DNA from: Pyrenula massariospora
Lineage: Eukaryota > Ascomycota > Eurotiomycetes > Pyrenulales > Pyrenulaceae
Assembly (NCBI GenBank): GCA_021030905.1
Contig: JAGFMI010000005.1
Coordinates: 2,232,001 to 2,296,000, forward strand
DNA: 64,000 bases
Reading direction: 5' to 3'
Part shown: positions 44,253 to 55,872 of the stretch, in pieces
Layout: each line of letters opens with the position of its first letter
Numbering within the stretch: the first letter of the stretch is position 1
Translations under genes and position numbers: made by a program
The notes under the pieces: generated by a model
The model's input: only the letters and a program-made list of their open reading frames with translations
What the model was told of the DNA's origin: nothing
Databases searched by the model: none

Positions 44253-45086
44253 ATGTTCATTCCACTACTAAGTAAAAACCAGGTACATGTCAAGCTAACA
44301 TTTGTGAACATGCCTCTTGAGTCAGATACACCCTCCAGAGATCCTTCGCAGCTCGTGATCTGTGTTATCAGTGATACCAATCCCTTCATGATCGGAAAGG
44401 AAGAGCTACATCTACCAGTGGCATCTACCTTTGCAGACTTCAAGCAAACAGTTGCGCAGAATCAGTGGGTCCGGCACATCATCGATACCGGTACACAAGG
44501 TGAATACAAGCGGTCCCTGCTCCAGGATGACGATGTTTTCCCGTACAAAGACAATATTGTCACCCCAAAAGGAGGATGCCCCTACTTCGAATGGCTGAAG
44601 GATTGGAACGATACTTTGCGTGCGGTACGACCTGAGGATGTTCGAGCTGGGTGGTTCAAGCCAATAAGTTCTCGCACGTGGAGAAATATCGAAAGGGACT
44701 ACTACAAAGGGCATAATATAGGGAATCCAGAGACTGCCCAGGTTGGAAGGTCGATAGCCGAGTTCTACGCCTCGAGTAACCTAGATTCAGACTATGACGA
44801 GCCGGTTAAAGGATGGCTAGCACTGCTCACGACACAGAATTACCCACAATCTTCCTCTCACCTACGTCGACAAGCAGGCTGGATTCCAATTAATGACGAA
44901 AGAGACTGGCAAAGGCTGAAAAAGGACATGACGCAAGATGCCAAAGTTGGTGTTGAAATGATGCATCAGTCGAGCCGGAAGCGGATTGATTTCCTTGACA
45001 AGAGACACCAAATGGAGATGGCGATTCAGGAAGCTGGTGGAATGGTCCCAGTGAGCAATGTTGAAGAGCTACCCGAAAATAAATGA
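44253..45086 (+). CDS. Uncharacterised protein, 277 residues
   Basis: Single open frame starting at ATG 44253 or, more likely by context, at the in-frame ATG near 44310 (MPLESDTPSRD). It is soluble, with no signal peptide or membrane helix. The middle is rich in Trp and aromatic residues (CPYFEWLKDWND, VRAGWFKPISSRTWRNIERDYY, GWLALL, QAGWIPINDERDWQRL), suggesting a folded globular domain, and the C-terminus is a charged helix (SRKRIDFLDKRHQMEMAIQEAGG). I recognise no family. Codon use resembles that of the neighbours, so it looks like a true gene and not a shadow. It could be lineage-specific. A possible small 5' intron near 44271-44300 (a GTAAAA donor) cannot be excluded. Confidence 0.6.
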   Translation: MFIPLLSKNQVHVKLTFVNMPLESDTPSRDPSQLVICVISDTNPFMIGKEELHLPVASTFADFKQTVAQNQWVRHIIDTGTQGEYKRSLLQDDDVFPYKDNIVTPKGGCPYFEWLKDWNDTLRAVRPEDVRAGWFKPISSRTWRNIERDYYKGHNIGNPETAQVGRSIAEFYASSNLDSDYDEPVKGWLALLTTQNYPQSSSHLRRQAGWIPINDERDWQRLKKDMTQDAKVGVEMMHQSSRKRIDFLDKRHQMEMAIQEAGGMVPVSNVEELPENK

Positions 45087-47592
45087 AAGACGCCCAAGCC
45101 TCGTGAAGATATTCCAGTCACACGACCACACGTCTAACACATCATATAGTAGCGGAAATCGCATGTTGTCGGTGGCAGAACCACACAAACTTCTTGGTGG
45201 CCCTATCCTTTGCGTTGCACGGACGGAAATGGAAATGCTTTGAGATGGGGAGCGGGCCTTCTTGATACGGCGTCGGACCGCCACCTATCTCTACTATTGT
45301 ACTGTCTATTCTTGTCCGGCTAAAAGCCCCGGCAAAAAGAAACTGCGCTTCTCATATAGAAGTAGAGTAATCCGATCGTTGATACTGGCTGCTACCGAGA
45401 TCTTATTCAACCGGCTGCTATGTTCCTATATACATTCGCGTCAGGAACGCACTTCTTCACGAGTCTCTGGGACCGAAGCTCACGTAGAGGGGTGTTGATT
45501 AGTTCGCCTAGCTGTTATACACAAACTAATAGAGTACTCAAATCTCTCCAAACCGAATGCAGTGTCTGCACTTTGTAGGGGAAGTCATTGGTGTTTGCAT
45601 AGCAAAGGCTCGTACTAAGGAGTCCATTGCGACCGGTAATTACACAGCCTTCTGGTCACACCACAAACTTGGTCATGTTCTCGAAATGACAAAGATCTTG
45701 ATTTTCCTGATCCTCATCCAGACAATGAGGGGATGTGTAGGCTGCGCTGGAGGCTGCATCGGAAGTGGAGGGTGATGTTTCACGGTACTAGATCCAGCCG
45801 TTGTTGACCTAATGCCCATGGATTTCATCCTCTAGAAATTGTAAGCTAGAGAATAATTGGATCAATGAACATTCGGATCGCCACAATTTGCGGTATAGCT
45901 TTTTGCCTTGTCGTGGGAGGGAAGACCGCTATCTATGATTCTTCGGGGAAAGCAATCCGATATCCGTCTTCTAGAATCCAAGAGCGGCATCGGATGAAGC
46001 GTTCGCAAGTGTAGAACTAAGAAGTGACGTTGTGAGAAGGGATTGGGTTTCTTGGCATCAATTGAGACAGCCAGGTCTAGACCACTCTTCGATCTTGGAA
46101 GGCTTTATGTGGTGGCGTTCGCTAATCGGCTTCAAGCTGATGGCTTCAACGTGGTAGCGGTAAAGACCCAACAGCGGTATTTAACGTAGTTTGCCGAGTG
46201 GGAATTCAAAGACCAGGTAAAGAAAGGAAAGTCCAGAGTACTGTCTGTGTGCAAGGTTTTCGATCAGCCGCAAAGCATGCCTCGATCTGTGGGTCATTTA
46301 AAAAGGAGACCTGGAGATCGCGAGGAGAAGGACGACATCACCACGTTGCCGTGCCTGACGATCTTAGTGAGATGGGGAATTTGCCGAGCAAGGAACTCGC
46401 TGTATAGAGGGCCTCAGGAAACTGCCACTGTAACGTAAAAGGATATGGTACCGTAACAGATCTCAAATCATTTTTAATCCTCCTGTCATTTCTGCAGATG
46501 GCATCGCCGCAACCCGGCAGCCCAAAAGCCACGTTGCTCAAAGACCCTCAAGCCCAAGAGGCGCGGTTCACTATCATTTTACGTCGGGAGAAGGCCGGAG
46601 GTCCCACTATACTAAAGTAGCTGCGCTTATTAGAGTTTCTTTCAAACCCGATCGCTCGGGACCCAGTCTTCATGAAATAGACTGCGTAAGATCTGGCAGG
46701 CTGTCACACGATGGCATCCGGAGTTCTCTCCTCGAGGCAGAACAGAAGTAATAAATCAAGCGCGAGTAAAGATGAAATGTGATGGTTGACATCACTCATT
46801 AGACGCCAGGGACCTCAAATGGCAAATTGAGAAATAGAAGATGATCAGTACATCCCACAAGGTCGTGAGTGGCGGTCGGCAGATGCACTCCGGCGGCCCA
46901 GTATCATTGTGCGAGGCCTTAGTCATGAGTATGCTACATAGGAATGGTTTCCACACCCGAGACACAGCTCTGCCTGCATATCTAGCACCCGCTAGCCCTG
47001 GTTCACTGGGCCAATGTAAAGAGTCAAAGATGTTCCGAACATCCGCATGATGAATGTTTAAGTAAAGCCACATTTTGCTAGAGTAGCAGAGCCTCCACTG
47101 TATCCTCCGAACGAAGTGATTGCTTCTGCTATGATTATAGGACAGCCGGAGAAATGGACACTCTCAGCCTTATTCCTTGGAACGACAATTGCCGTCCCTT
47201 ATGGGAAGAATTTCCTTCTAGAGTTCTTTGATTTTGTGGCTCACTCATGTTGAACAATAGTCCCGGAGGAGCATGTTTTCGGCGAGCTCAGCCATTACGC
47301 TGGCTTGGTCTGACCCTCCATCGTACGCTGAGTATTCTAGAGGCGGAAATATAAGAGACCTGATATTCCAGTATATTCATTCCGAAGAAGTAAGATATTT
47401 GAAAACTAGAGCAAAAGAGAAAGATCCAAAGAAGCAGAGCTCGCACATTTGTCTAAATTCCTACTTACGAAGCTGGATGGGATTCGTCTTTGCGGTCCAA
47501 GCATACGAAGATATCTTCATGAGACAAGAACTTATGAGACAGAAATTACTCCTCAAGCGCAAGTACAACATCTGCAAGGAGAACAAAGAGGT
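45087..47592. other. 2.5-kb gene-poor region
   Basis: Between the orphan gene and the velvet-like gene. Short frames (45557-45775 plus, 46198-46407 plus, 46792-47073 minus) show no family resemblance. A plus-strand frame at 47273-47596 (107 codons, Lys/Arg-rich) overlaps the start of the velvet gene in another frame; it might be an upstream exon or leader frame. No repeats or tRNA seen. Confidence 0.4.
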
Positions 47593-48271
47593 ATGACGAG
47601 CGACGCATCAAATCTTGAGCAGAAATTTGAGGAGACTTACACGTGGAGAGAAGTGATGGCGGAATCCGAAGCCGAGGTGCGCGAGAGGTGGCCATTTGCG
47701 TTGGAAGTCCTGATGCAGCCTCCAAGCGCTGTTCGACCTCTACAAGTGTTCCAATCACCTCTTGTTGTGGCGGCGAGATTAAAGAACAAAGAAGATTATA
47801 AGCTGACAGAGGGTGCCTCTTGGAATACTGCTGGCATCTATGCGCAAGCCCATTTGGTTATGGCTGATAATCCGGAAGTTCCGGTAGGAGAGGATATCGG
47901 TCTGTTGAGGGGCCAGGCGGCAAAGACAATTCAAGTCCTGCGAACACGTCCCAACGTTGCCGACTCCACCATTGGATATGTGATCTTTGCAGGTCTTGCA
48001 ATAGCGGAGTGCGGTGAATATTTGCTACGGATCAGATTCATCGACACGGACAGCAATGGATCCCTGTGGGGTCCTCCACTCCGGAGTGGAAATTTCGGGC
48101 CGACATTGTTTTCTAATGTCATCAGAGTCTTCCCAGAGGCTGCCAATGTGCCTTTAGGTAAGGCTAAATCTGAGCGGGTGCCAAAAAACTGAGAGTCGCT
48201 GATTGAAATGACTAGACTCCAGAAAAGCCCGCATTATTAGCCATCTCCAGAGCGAGGGCTTATTGAATTGA
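47593..48271 (+). CDS. Velvet-domain-like protein (divergent)
   Basis: Exons 47593-48157 and 48216-48271 (58-nt intron, donor GTAAGG, acceptor ACTAG) give 206 residues. The pattern follows velvet factors: WPFALEVLMQPPSAVRPL answers the Y-x-L-x-V-x-QQP-x-x-AR start, SPLVVAARL the PPPIVQL strand, then STIGYVIFAGLAIAECGEYLLRIRFIDT answers the GYF-x-F-x-DLxVRxxGxYRLRFSLFE block, and VIRVFPEAANVPLDSRKARIISHLQSEGLL the F-PG-x-ES-x-L end, the last part completed only by splicing. Velvet proteins (VeA, VelB, VosA, VelC) bind DNA through a Rel-like fold and steer development and secondary metabolism. This copy is short and has drifted from the consensus, so it may be a pseudo-velvet or a fast-evolving paralogue. 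The 5' end is uncertain. Confidence 0.6.
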
Positions 48272-49066
48272 TCTTCCGCAGCCGACTTGTGCGTTGACGT
48301 GATAACATTGGACGTGGGAGGTCTTTTAGGGGTCGAGGAGAGCGTGGTTTTGCTAGACGGGTGTGTGGCGACGGGTTGAATTGACCTGTGTGGTATGAGT
48401 CTACCGGATTCATCGACAGTGAGGTGGCTGGGGGTTTACTAAGTAGTAAAATCACCAAGAATGAACAACAAGTGGGATAGTTGACCGTGTTTCTGAAAGC
48501 ACTGGTGCGGTGGCCAATCTCGGTGCAGCCTCATATTGAGATTGTTCTTGGTCTGATCCATCGTAGATTCCGCGGTGCCTGTATCCGCATCAGACAATAT
48601 TGCTGGGCCGGTATGTGAAATGGACAAGGGAATGGGTATGCCGGGCTCATGGTCCTTGGGCGAGATGGTGTTTGAGGAATCGACATGTGAAGATCCTGAT
48701 TCTGATATCGATAAAGAATTCCGCGGGACACGTGACGGGATGCCCCTCAGTGGGTCCTTCAGTCCCTCGCCCCAAAGCTCAACCCTGGCGGCCGTCGGTG
48801 TGCCCTGACCACCCACATTCTGCACCTTGACCATCCCCCCCACTGCTCCTCTGCAAGCTGCATCTCCCATCTCACTTTGCTCCCCACACCACCCCGCCCG
48901 CCATTTTGTGTCCTTCTCCTGCGTCTGCATCTTGCCCCACGTCTGCCCCCGGCCTGCTGTGCATATCATCCCACCATCTCTTCTCTCACACCTGACAACC
49001 TCGTCGGAGTTAGATGTTGCATATTCACCCTACTGACATCGGGTCACTGCAGATAAGAGCCTCGTT
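48272..49066. other. Intergenic region
   Basis: Downstream of the velvet-like gene and upstream of the coiled-coil protein. A C-rich stretch (about 48830-48990) gives artificial Pro/Ser frames on the plus strand and a 176-codon shadow frame on the minus strand. No supported gene. Confidence 0.45.
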
Positions 49067-50598
49067 ATGACTCCGCAGACAAAGAATGCTGGTTTCACTC
49101 AGTTCCAGCTCGCCCATTTCCGCCCGGATTCATTGACCGATCATCGACCACGAATCCCGTATCCGCGTTGATTGCCTCGAAGCTTCGTTGCCTTCAGAAA
49201 GCGCACCGAGCGCGTCAGGTCGTGGAACAGACGGCACTCGGCCTGCGTTACCTGACCAAAGCAACGCCATGTATCGCCATGCACCCTCCCTGGCGGTCGC
49301 GCAGTTGCCCTCGCCTTCCCCAGAACGCCATTCGGACACTAGTAGCGTGGACGTGACTGAAGCTCTGATCCGGAAGAGGAAACAAGTGGATGCAGAGATC
49401 CAAGAGTTCCGAGCGCGGAAGGAACAAGAGTTCAGGGACTTTGAACGTGACCTGCGCAACAGAACAGGCAACGGTCGCCGCCCACCTGTTACAGGGAACT
49501 CTTCCATCCTCACACGGTCATCTTTATTGAGCTTTTTGACTGGTCCAGTCATCAAACATGCTGTCCGGCCAGTAGCTGATAAAGATCAAGATGGAAGCCC
49601 CAAAAATGACCCAATGCAGGTGGATGGACAGAGCGAGCCTGCTGCCGTGGCCCGTCGCCACGCCCCTTCCATGTCCCACGTGCACTGTACAGCCTCTCAC
49701 AGCAGATCCCCTGGCGACGATGAACCGCACTTGATGTTTCAGGCTGAAGACACGCACACCGATCCAGGCGGATCTTCGCTCAATAACCCCCAGTCTGGCA
49801 GGTATTCAACACAGCATAACGACAATCACTTAGATTTTGTCTCCCCTACAAATACTCTACCTTCTCCTCCAATCTCCGCATCCAAGGCCACCACTTCGAG
49901 TTCAATTGCTTACGATCGGGACGGCGAATTGCAAGGTCTCTTTACACCACGTTATCTCTCTCTGCTTGACTCGAAGCACTCCTCGCTACCCGAGAGCTCT
50001 CACCAGATCTCCCAATCCGGCTCAAGCCCTACCTTTGGGTCTTCTCATCCTTTGATCCTACCATCCACGTCTTTGCCCAGCGCCATACGCCGCTCTAGTT
50101 CCGAGCCAAAAAAGCCCAAACACGTCCTCTTCCGTCTATCTGATACTGCTATTGTTGAGCCATCTTCGAGCTATGAGGAACGGCCAAGCATGTCGTCTCC
50201 AAAAGAAGTGAGTCCACTTCGTCAGAGAATGCTTGATGACAATGCTGCTGGATATTCAACGCCTGTAAGAAGTTCAACTCCATCCTCGAAAGTACACAAG
50301 GGATCTACGCCTTTGAGAGATGCAAAAGGCACAGAAGACAGCGATGAGGACATGTTCGCTCTTGATGAGGAGTATATTGGAGAGCAGACATCAAACGCTA
50401 ATAAGCCAAAGGTAAAATTTCTTCATAACCCTGATCAGGTGCATTTGCAGAAGCTTACGGTAATTATAGCCTAAAGATGAGGATTTGATGCTGGACTTGG
50501 GCACGGAACTCGAAGAGGACAGAGATGGAGAGAGCAGTGCTGGTTCGCCCGCAGCTGGTTCTCTCCCCATCGACATTATCAAACCTCGCCAGCCTTGA
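49067..50598 (+). CDS. Disordered protein with short coiled coil, unknown function
   Basis: The main frame runs to 50411, then an intron 50412-50469 (58 nt) leads to the last exon 50470-50598, which ends GSLPIDIIKPRQP. The main frame has no ATG until about 49269 (MYRHAPS). A better start is ATG 49067 (MTPQTKNAGFTQFQLAHFRPDS), joined by an intron near 49157-49208 whose exact borders I could not settle. The product, about 460 residues, is Ser/Pro-rich and mostly disordered, with one charged coiled coil (ALIRKRKQVDAEIQEFRARKEQEFRDFERDL), a basic patch (RRSSSEPKKPKHVLF) and an acidic C-terminal part (DSDEDMFALDEE, DLGTELEEDRDGE). No named domain is seen. Proteins of this build are often nuclear scaffold or chromatin-linked, but no function is claimed. 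Confidence 0.7.
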
Positions 50599-52231
50599 GC
50601 AGAGACTTCATTCTTCACTGAACCTCTTTTCTTGATTGATAAGGTTTCTAAACCCCTGTGTTGATATCTTGGAACTTTGAAGTGTCATTCCTTAGACATC
50701 TTCGTGGCATCTCCAGGTATCTGAATTTTAATTGGCCCTTCCCATACACAATGGAAGTAGTTAAGATACGGCAGTCTTCTAAAATGCTGGACTAGATTGC
50801 CTAATGCTTCTATAGGTTGATGCGTTTCACAGATCCTCTGAGCCGGCGAATAGGCTTCGATATTGCCATATTAAATGGCTCCTGTATCGTTGAGTTTTCG
50901 GTTTTCCAACTTTTGGCTTCGCTGCATTGTGAATTCGACTTCAGAGTAGCCAAGTCCCTCCGTTGTTTGTTTTTCCATTGGTTAATCCTACTGCAAAATT
51001 TCTTTTTCTATGTTCTAAACCCTTTCTGGTATCGGCATTGTCGGCTCTCAAATTCTTGACATAGGACAAGAGACTCCGGAGCTCGAAGTTTACGTCTGCT
51101 CTGTTCTGCGGATGCGAGCATGCTAGCACTGAATGAAGATAATGATTATCCCAGGTTACGAACAGGGATTTGGTGCTTAAGAGGAGAAATGTCTCTTTCA
51201 AGGCATAGTTCAGGTGAAGAGATGAATGGTTCTGCTGCCGAGTCGCTTCTCAAAATGTGTCCGGCGTTGCTCATCGAACTGCGGTTTGGAACCCACAAAC
51301 AACTGGGTCCGTGCTTCATTAATTCCCAAAGTCCTAGGATAATGAATCATTAGATGGACGTCGCTGACGCTGCACGTTGTTAGCAGCATGTGCCACAGAA
51401 ATATAACTTATCTTTCAAATCTGCAAAGAGAATTGAATTCAATTTGTATTTACTTCTGGTCACGTTTGGGCAGATCTTCGCACAGGACAACTTGGGGGCT
51501 TGCAAAGACATTAGAGAGGCTCGATCGATTTCTGACACCAAGCTCGACCGATATCTTACCGACAATGGTCTAGAAAGTCAAGAACAAAATCTCTAACCAC
51601 GATTGGATGCCTTCGCAGACTCTTGACATTGTAAAGGATCCACCACAAGTTATGCAGGGCCGATGCGAAATTGTGCTTGCCAAAATTGCTCTCTACGCAG
51701 CTTTCATAAGGCTAAGTCACTCCGGAGCATCAGGCTTCTTCTCGATCGTGGAGATTATGTGGTAGTGTCTGGAGTTACCCAGACACTGAATTGGTATGAT
51801 CTCGTTCTTGGTCTTCTGGAAGGCTAGCGGTGCGTCAACGACAGCCATGACTATCCGCTGACGAACGATGACATGCTAAGGAAGAAGCTCTTGAAAGCGA
51901 ACTCGAAGATTTAATACCCCAGAAGGTAGCCCCCCTTAGGAGCTATCTGATTGTTGGGGGGTAAGAATCAGAGTGCCCCTCTCACTATCATCAATTTCAC
52001 ATACTCGAGGCGAGCATCAAAGGGTAGGATTTTGGGTTGAGCTTGCTTGCCAATTGTTACTGCTCCATGGATGCCGAGCCTCTTACACCGGCCAATGGCT
52101 AACAATCGTGTTTTAAGAGGTTCTGTTAATTGCTCAAAACGAATTAGAACCCTAATTAAAAATGTGCAATGAGAGCTTGGTTTCTATATCCAACAACTAT
52201 CTGCCTTCATTCAAAGAATGCTAGAAACCCA
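50599..52231. other. 1.6-kb convergent intergenic region
   Basis: Between two convergent genes, much longer than needed for untranslated tails. Frames of 60-86 codons occur on both strands (51390-51596 plus, 50941-51201 minus) without family resemblance. A CCCCCC / GGGGGG pair near 51931-51960 could form a small hairpin (AGCCCCCCTTAGG ... TTGGGGGG). No transposon ends found. Confidence 0.4.
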
Positions 52232-54064
52232 TCAAGTCCAGTCAGTCCATGGTTGGCTAGGATCCTTTTCTTTGTGTACGATCTTCAGATCCCACCACTT
52301 CGTCGGCGTCGCCTTGGGTCTGTCCTCCCTCCAGCTTGGTACCGGCGTTGACACTGCTCTTGCTCTCGGCAACTGAGGCTCTTTTCTCGGAGTTGGTTTA
52401 CCAAATTGGATAACTCTTCCTCCGATTACCTTATATAGTACCCTTTTCTCTGCCACTACTTGTTCTTTCGCTTTCCGTTTGCCCTTGTTCACACCTGTGT
52501 CCCTCTGATCGTCATCGGAATCCGCATTGACAGCTTCAACAATCTCAAAATCCCTCGTCATCCGCCGACTTAACTCTTCCAATACATCGAACCCAAGGCT
52601 CTCATACATCTCCGTCCATTCATACAGTTTGGTAAAAGTCTCCTCATACCACTCAACGTAACGGTCCAACTGCTCATCATCCCAGCCTACGTGCATCTCG
52701 GAGCTAATCTCTTCCGTCTTCAAGCGCCAGAATTGGCAATCCTTTATGAATTCTTTGTTCATGGAACGGACATAAGCAGAGTATTCGAAGCCGGAGGGGT
52801 CAACTTGAAGCTGTAACAATTTTCCTTCTTTGCCGAAGTTGGACGCAAGTTTGGGAGGATCAGGACGCATACGTTTGGATGGAGGGGCATTTGGGTCGCG
52901 CTTGCTCTTGAGCTTTGTGCTAGAGGAGCTTTGCGTTAGAGCAGGCTCAGGGCGGCGCTCAGGTTCCAATCGTATTTTCTCGGATTTGCGAGCGGTATCA
53001 GCACTAACTGAATGCTTGCGTAAGTTCTTCGCTTCTTTGGTATCTGAAGACGGCTTGGGAATTGCACTGGAAGACCCTGATGGGATGGGCTCGGTGTAGC
53101 GCTCAGCCTGCACGTGTCTTTTGTCGTCAACACGGTCTGTAGAGTCGCCAGATAAAGCTTCGCGTGGACGCCTGACCAAGTTCAGTTCCGAAGATGGCTT
53201 GTTCATCTGTTCAGAGCTTTGAGGCAATCTCGATGAGCTAGGCTCGTGCGGTGGGCGCATGCTAGTCCAGATTGATTTGAACGGTGGTTTTGGATTTGGT
53301 TCAGAAACGGGTTGAGAAGTTGATTGAACAGCATACGGGGGAACTGATCGTTGGACTAGCTGTGGGACTGGTGGTGGCTTCGGCTGCGGGACTGGTTGCG
53401 AGAATGGCTTCGAGCTCGGTTGGGAGACCGATTTTGGGCGAGAGAATTGGCCTTTCGGAGGCTTGGGAGCGTCTGATGACTTGAGGGGAGGAAAGCGGCC
53501 CTTTGGCGGTTTGGGAGCGTTCGATGACTTGGGACGAGAGAATTCGCCTTTTGGGGGTTTGGGAGCGTCTGATTGCTTGGGATAAAGGTCTTCGTATTTG
53601 TGCGCTTTCGGATTTCCGAAGCTCGACAAGATACTTCGGTTATAATTGGCGGTACTGTACTCTGGCCAGTCATCGGTGAAGAAGACTTTTTCAAATCGGC
53701 GGTTCATCGCCTTGAACAGTCGTTGCGTTTTCTGAACAATGAGGCCAGCAGTATGGACCTGATAGACGAGAACTTTTGGGACACCAGAGTCAAAGGCCTC
53801 AAGAAGCTTTTGCGGCATTTCCCAGCCGAGAGGAGTAAGGATGTTCATCATATAACTGCGGTTCCCATCGGTAGACTGCGTCCGCCATTCCATAAAATTC
53901 AAAGCTGTGAGTTGCTTGGGCAAGATCTCAGGGTCAAAGGAAGGAGGGAACTTGATTAAGTCGGGCTCATCTTCGTCAGGTCTGTGGAGGTCCGCTGGAG
54001 CGACGAATTTATATGGAGGATGTATAGGTTGTGGATATTCAATGAATTTGGCCGGCCAGACCAT
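52232..54064 (-). CDS. Large unknown protein with internal PKPPKG repeats
   Basis: Single exon, 610 residues, opening at the first ATG. Three zones: a conserved-looking globular N-terminus (1-160: FIEYPQPIHPPYKFVAPADLHRPDE, LTALNFMEWRTQSTDGNRSYMMNILTPLGWEMP); a long Pro/Ser/Lys linker (about 165-400) including three 16-residue tandem repeats (165-212); and a C-terminal helical part rich in acids and aromatics (FEYSAYVRSMNKEFIKDCQFWRLKTEE, WDDEQLDRYVEWYEETFTKLYEWTEMYESLGFD) with a basic tail. I recognise no family. The Lys-rich clusters (SKRMRPDPPK, GKRKAKE) suggest a nuclear place. The SYMMNILTPLGWEMPQKLL segment and the helices look like folded interaction domains. Confidence 0.8.
   Translation of the reverse strand: MVWPAKFIEYPQPIHPPYKFVAPADLHRPDEDEPDLIKFPPSFDPEILPKQLTALNFMEWRTQSTDGNRSYMMNILTPLGWEMPQKLLEAFDSGVPKVLVYQVHTAGLIVQKTQRLFKAMNRRFEKVFFTDDWPEYSTANYNRSILSSFGNPKAHKYEDLYPKQSDAPKPPKGEFSRPKSSNAPKPPKGRFPPLKSSDAPKPPKGQFSRPKSVSQPSSKPFSQPVPQPKPPPVPQLVQRSVPPYAVQSTSQPVSEPNPKPPFKSIWTSMRPPHEPSSSRLPQSSEQMNKPSSELNLVRRPREALSGDSTDRVDDKRHVQAERYTEPIPSGSSSAIPKPSSDTKEAKNLRKHSVSADTARKSEKIRLEPERRPEPALTQSSSSTKLKSKRDPNAPPSKRMRPDPPKLASNFGKEGKLLQLQVDPSGFEYSAYVRSMNKEFIKDCQFWRLKTEEISSEMHVGWDDEQLDRYVEWYEETFTKLYEWTEMYESLGFDVLEELSRRMTRDFEIVEAVNADSDDDQRDTGVNKGKRKAKEQVVAEKRVLYKVIGGRVIQFGKPTPRKEPQLPRARAVSTPVPSWREDRPKATPTKWWDLKIVHKEKDPSQPWTDWT
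53429..53572 (-). repeat. Coding minisatellite, 3 x 48 bp
   Basis: Three tandem copies of a 48-base unit encode S-(D/N)-A-P-K-P-P-K-G-x-F-(S/P)-(R/P)-x-K-S (residues 165-180, 181-196, 197-212). Copies 1 and 3 are nearly identical, the middle one has drifted. A further degenerate Pro/Gln/Ser-rich stretch follows. The unit length is a multiple of three, so copy-number change keeps the frame. Confidence 0.85.
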
Positions 54065-55872
54065 TGTGCTTTAGACCAAGCATGTGGTCAGGAAAGTAGG
54101 TAGAGCTATTGGCGAACAGTGCATTGCAAACGAATTCGGGTTCAGAAGGCTCGTGTGTATCGATATAGTGGTAACATTAGCGCGCTAAGATGCAGTCATA
54201 GCAGTACAAGATATGCTCAATGAAGGAAATAAAATCAATGAGACGATCGAGAAACGGGACTAAAGTATTTCGAAGGATACGCAATTTTGAGTGGCAGTCG
54301 CAGCTACTAGCAACATCGCTGGACGGTGCCAGTAAGTGCATCGTGCGATCGCAGTTGGTATGAACAGCGTAGTTGCCCTCTCACCGTTCAATCTTTTACC
54401 ATTGTTCACCTTCACGGGTAAGTTCGTCCGGCTGCGGTTGGGCAGGTAACGACACGAAATAGCCATCATAGCCAACTGGCAATACGCTCCGAGGTAAATT
54501 CATGCATTCGTGCAAGAACGGAGAGGTCTGGACTCTCCATAAGTGCAATTCATGACACTTTCAATGAGGGCCTAGGAAGTCGGTGGCTTCTAACGTGTAG
54601 AAAGGGTCGAAAAGCGAGCCAAAGCTCATGTTGACGGTAGATGCTTACTGTCAACGTTAGAAAACTTAAATCTGGTAGACTCGTGTCGGATTCCCTTGCG
54701 CTATTGGAAGCATGAGAAACGTTCATAATTCTTTCTGCCGTAGCACTCCAAAAGAAGGGAGAGCAATCTTGAGAGATCAGGAAGCGAAGCTGAGGCCGTG
54801 AGTACGAATTTCTCTCCCGAGCTGAATGCACAATGTAGAGGCTGGAACCGTCTCATCATCAAGACATCACAGGCGTGGCTCATGAATCTCAGATTTGGGT
54901 TAGCAATCGTAGTCAGCAACGCTGTTCCATTAGAGCCGCAGAGGCTCTTCAGGGCCACGTGGATCAGGAGATTTTGTATTACTGGGCTGTATCGCTCAGC
55001 TCTGAGAGGTACCTGCCGCGTCGAGGATTAAGATGCATTGCATTGCAGCGCGTTAGGTGGTGGAACGGTCGATCTGGATATACGATGCTGACCAAGACGA
55101 AAGTCTGCCCCGAACCGAGATTACCATGTCCAGCATGAAAGCTAGATCAATCGTAAGACGGTTCGGAATCAGATACAGGGTTGATGAGTGGTAGAAAGGG
55201 GAGGGTGAGCTGCGATTATCTAAGAGCGCGCTGACTGTGTGGCCGCCAACCCTGAAGGGGAAACAGCATTTCAGCCCCCAGATTTGGACCACCACGATTC
55301 AAGACTTCTCGTGAGTTTCTCAGCCCTCTCCGTCAGGCCAGATCAGGAGATAAACTAAAGTTTGCATCCTTGACGGCCACGCACATGGAACGATCCGGTA
55401 CCTGAGCTAATCCTCAGCCCCTGGAAGGTCGACCTGCCTGGCCTCCCCTTCGAGCCAATCGACGAGTGACCTACAGCCGTCCCCCATGCTGACAATTCAA
55501 CGCTCCGCCACCGTCGAACGGATTTCATGAACTTGTCTCATGTTGCAACCCTTGAGAGGCTTTCAATTACCCTCCTCATTGGCTTTTTCTAGTATCGCCC
55601 CATTCGTCGAGTTCTCGCCATGGCCCTCCCACTTACACCTGGCGAGCTGTATCGTGACGGCACTTGGACCCGCCAGAGAACGCGTTCATGGACAAATTTA
55701 GAGAATGAGGTGGGATAAGGTGGGATAGGGTCCTGGACCTTATGCTTGTAAATGATATAAGAGAGAGCTTGATCTCTTCAGGCCTCCAGGATGCTCCATT
55801 GTTTCAAAGTCTCTGTCTCACGGTTTTGACCCAAAATTTGCTCCACATAATATTTCCTAGATCATTGGCAAG
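54065..55872. other. 1.8-kb divergent intergenic region
   Basis: Between the starts of the repeat-bearing gene and the second secreted protein. Short frames around 54550-55140 on both strands are not supported. The segment 55690-55735 contains a direct repeat GGTGGGATA(A/G). Promoters of both genes are expected here; no RNA gene seen. Confidence 0.45.

Noticed and set aside
45557-45775. Small frame ending in a Gly/Cys-rich tail
   Set aside because: Too short, no signal peptide, and no conserved features.
47273-47596. 107-codon frame just before the velvet-like gene
   Set aside because: It overlaps in another frame and ends at the velvet start; no phase-compatible splice was found, so it was not joined.
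48439-48969. 176-codon minus-strand frame
   Set aside because: Low-complexity sequence opposite a C-rich stretch; no domain and no homologous pattern.
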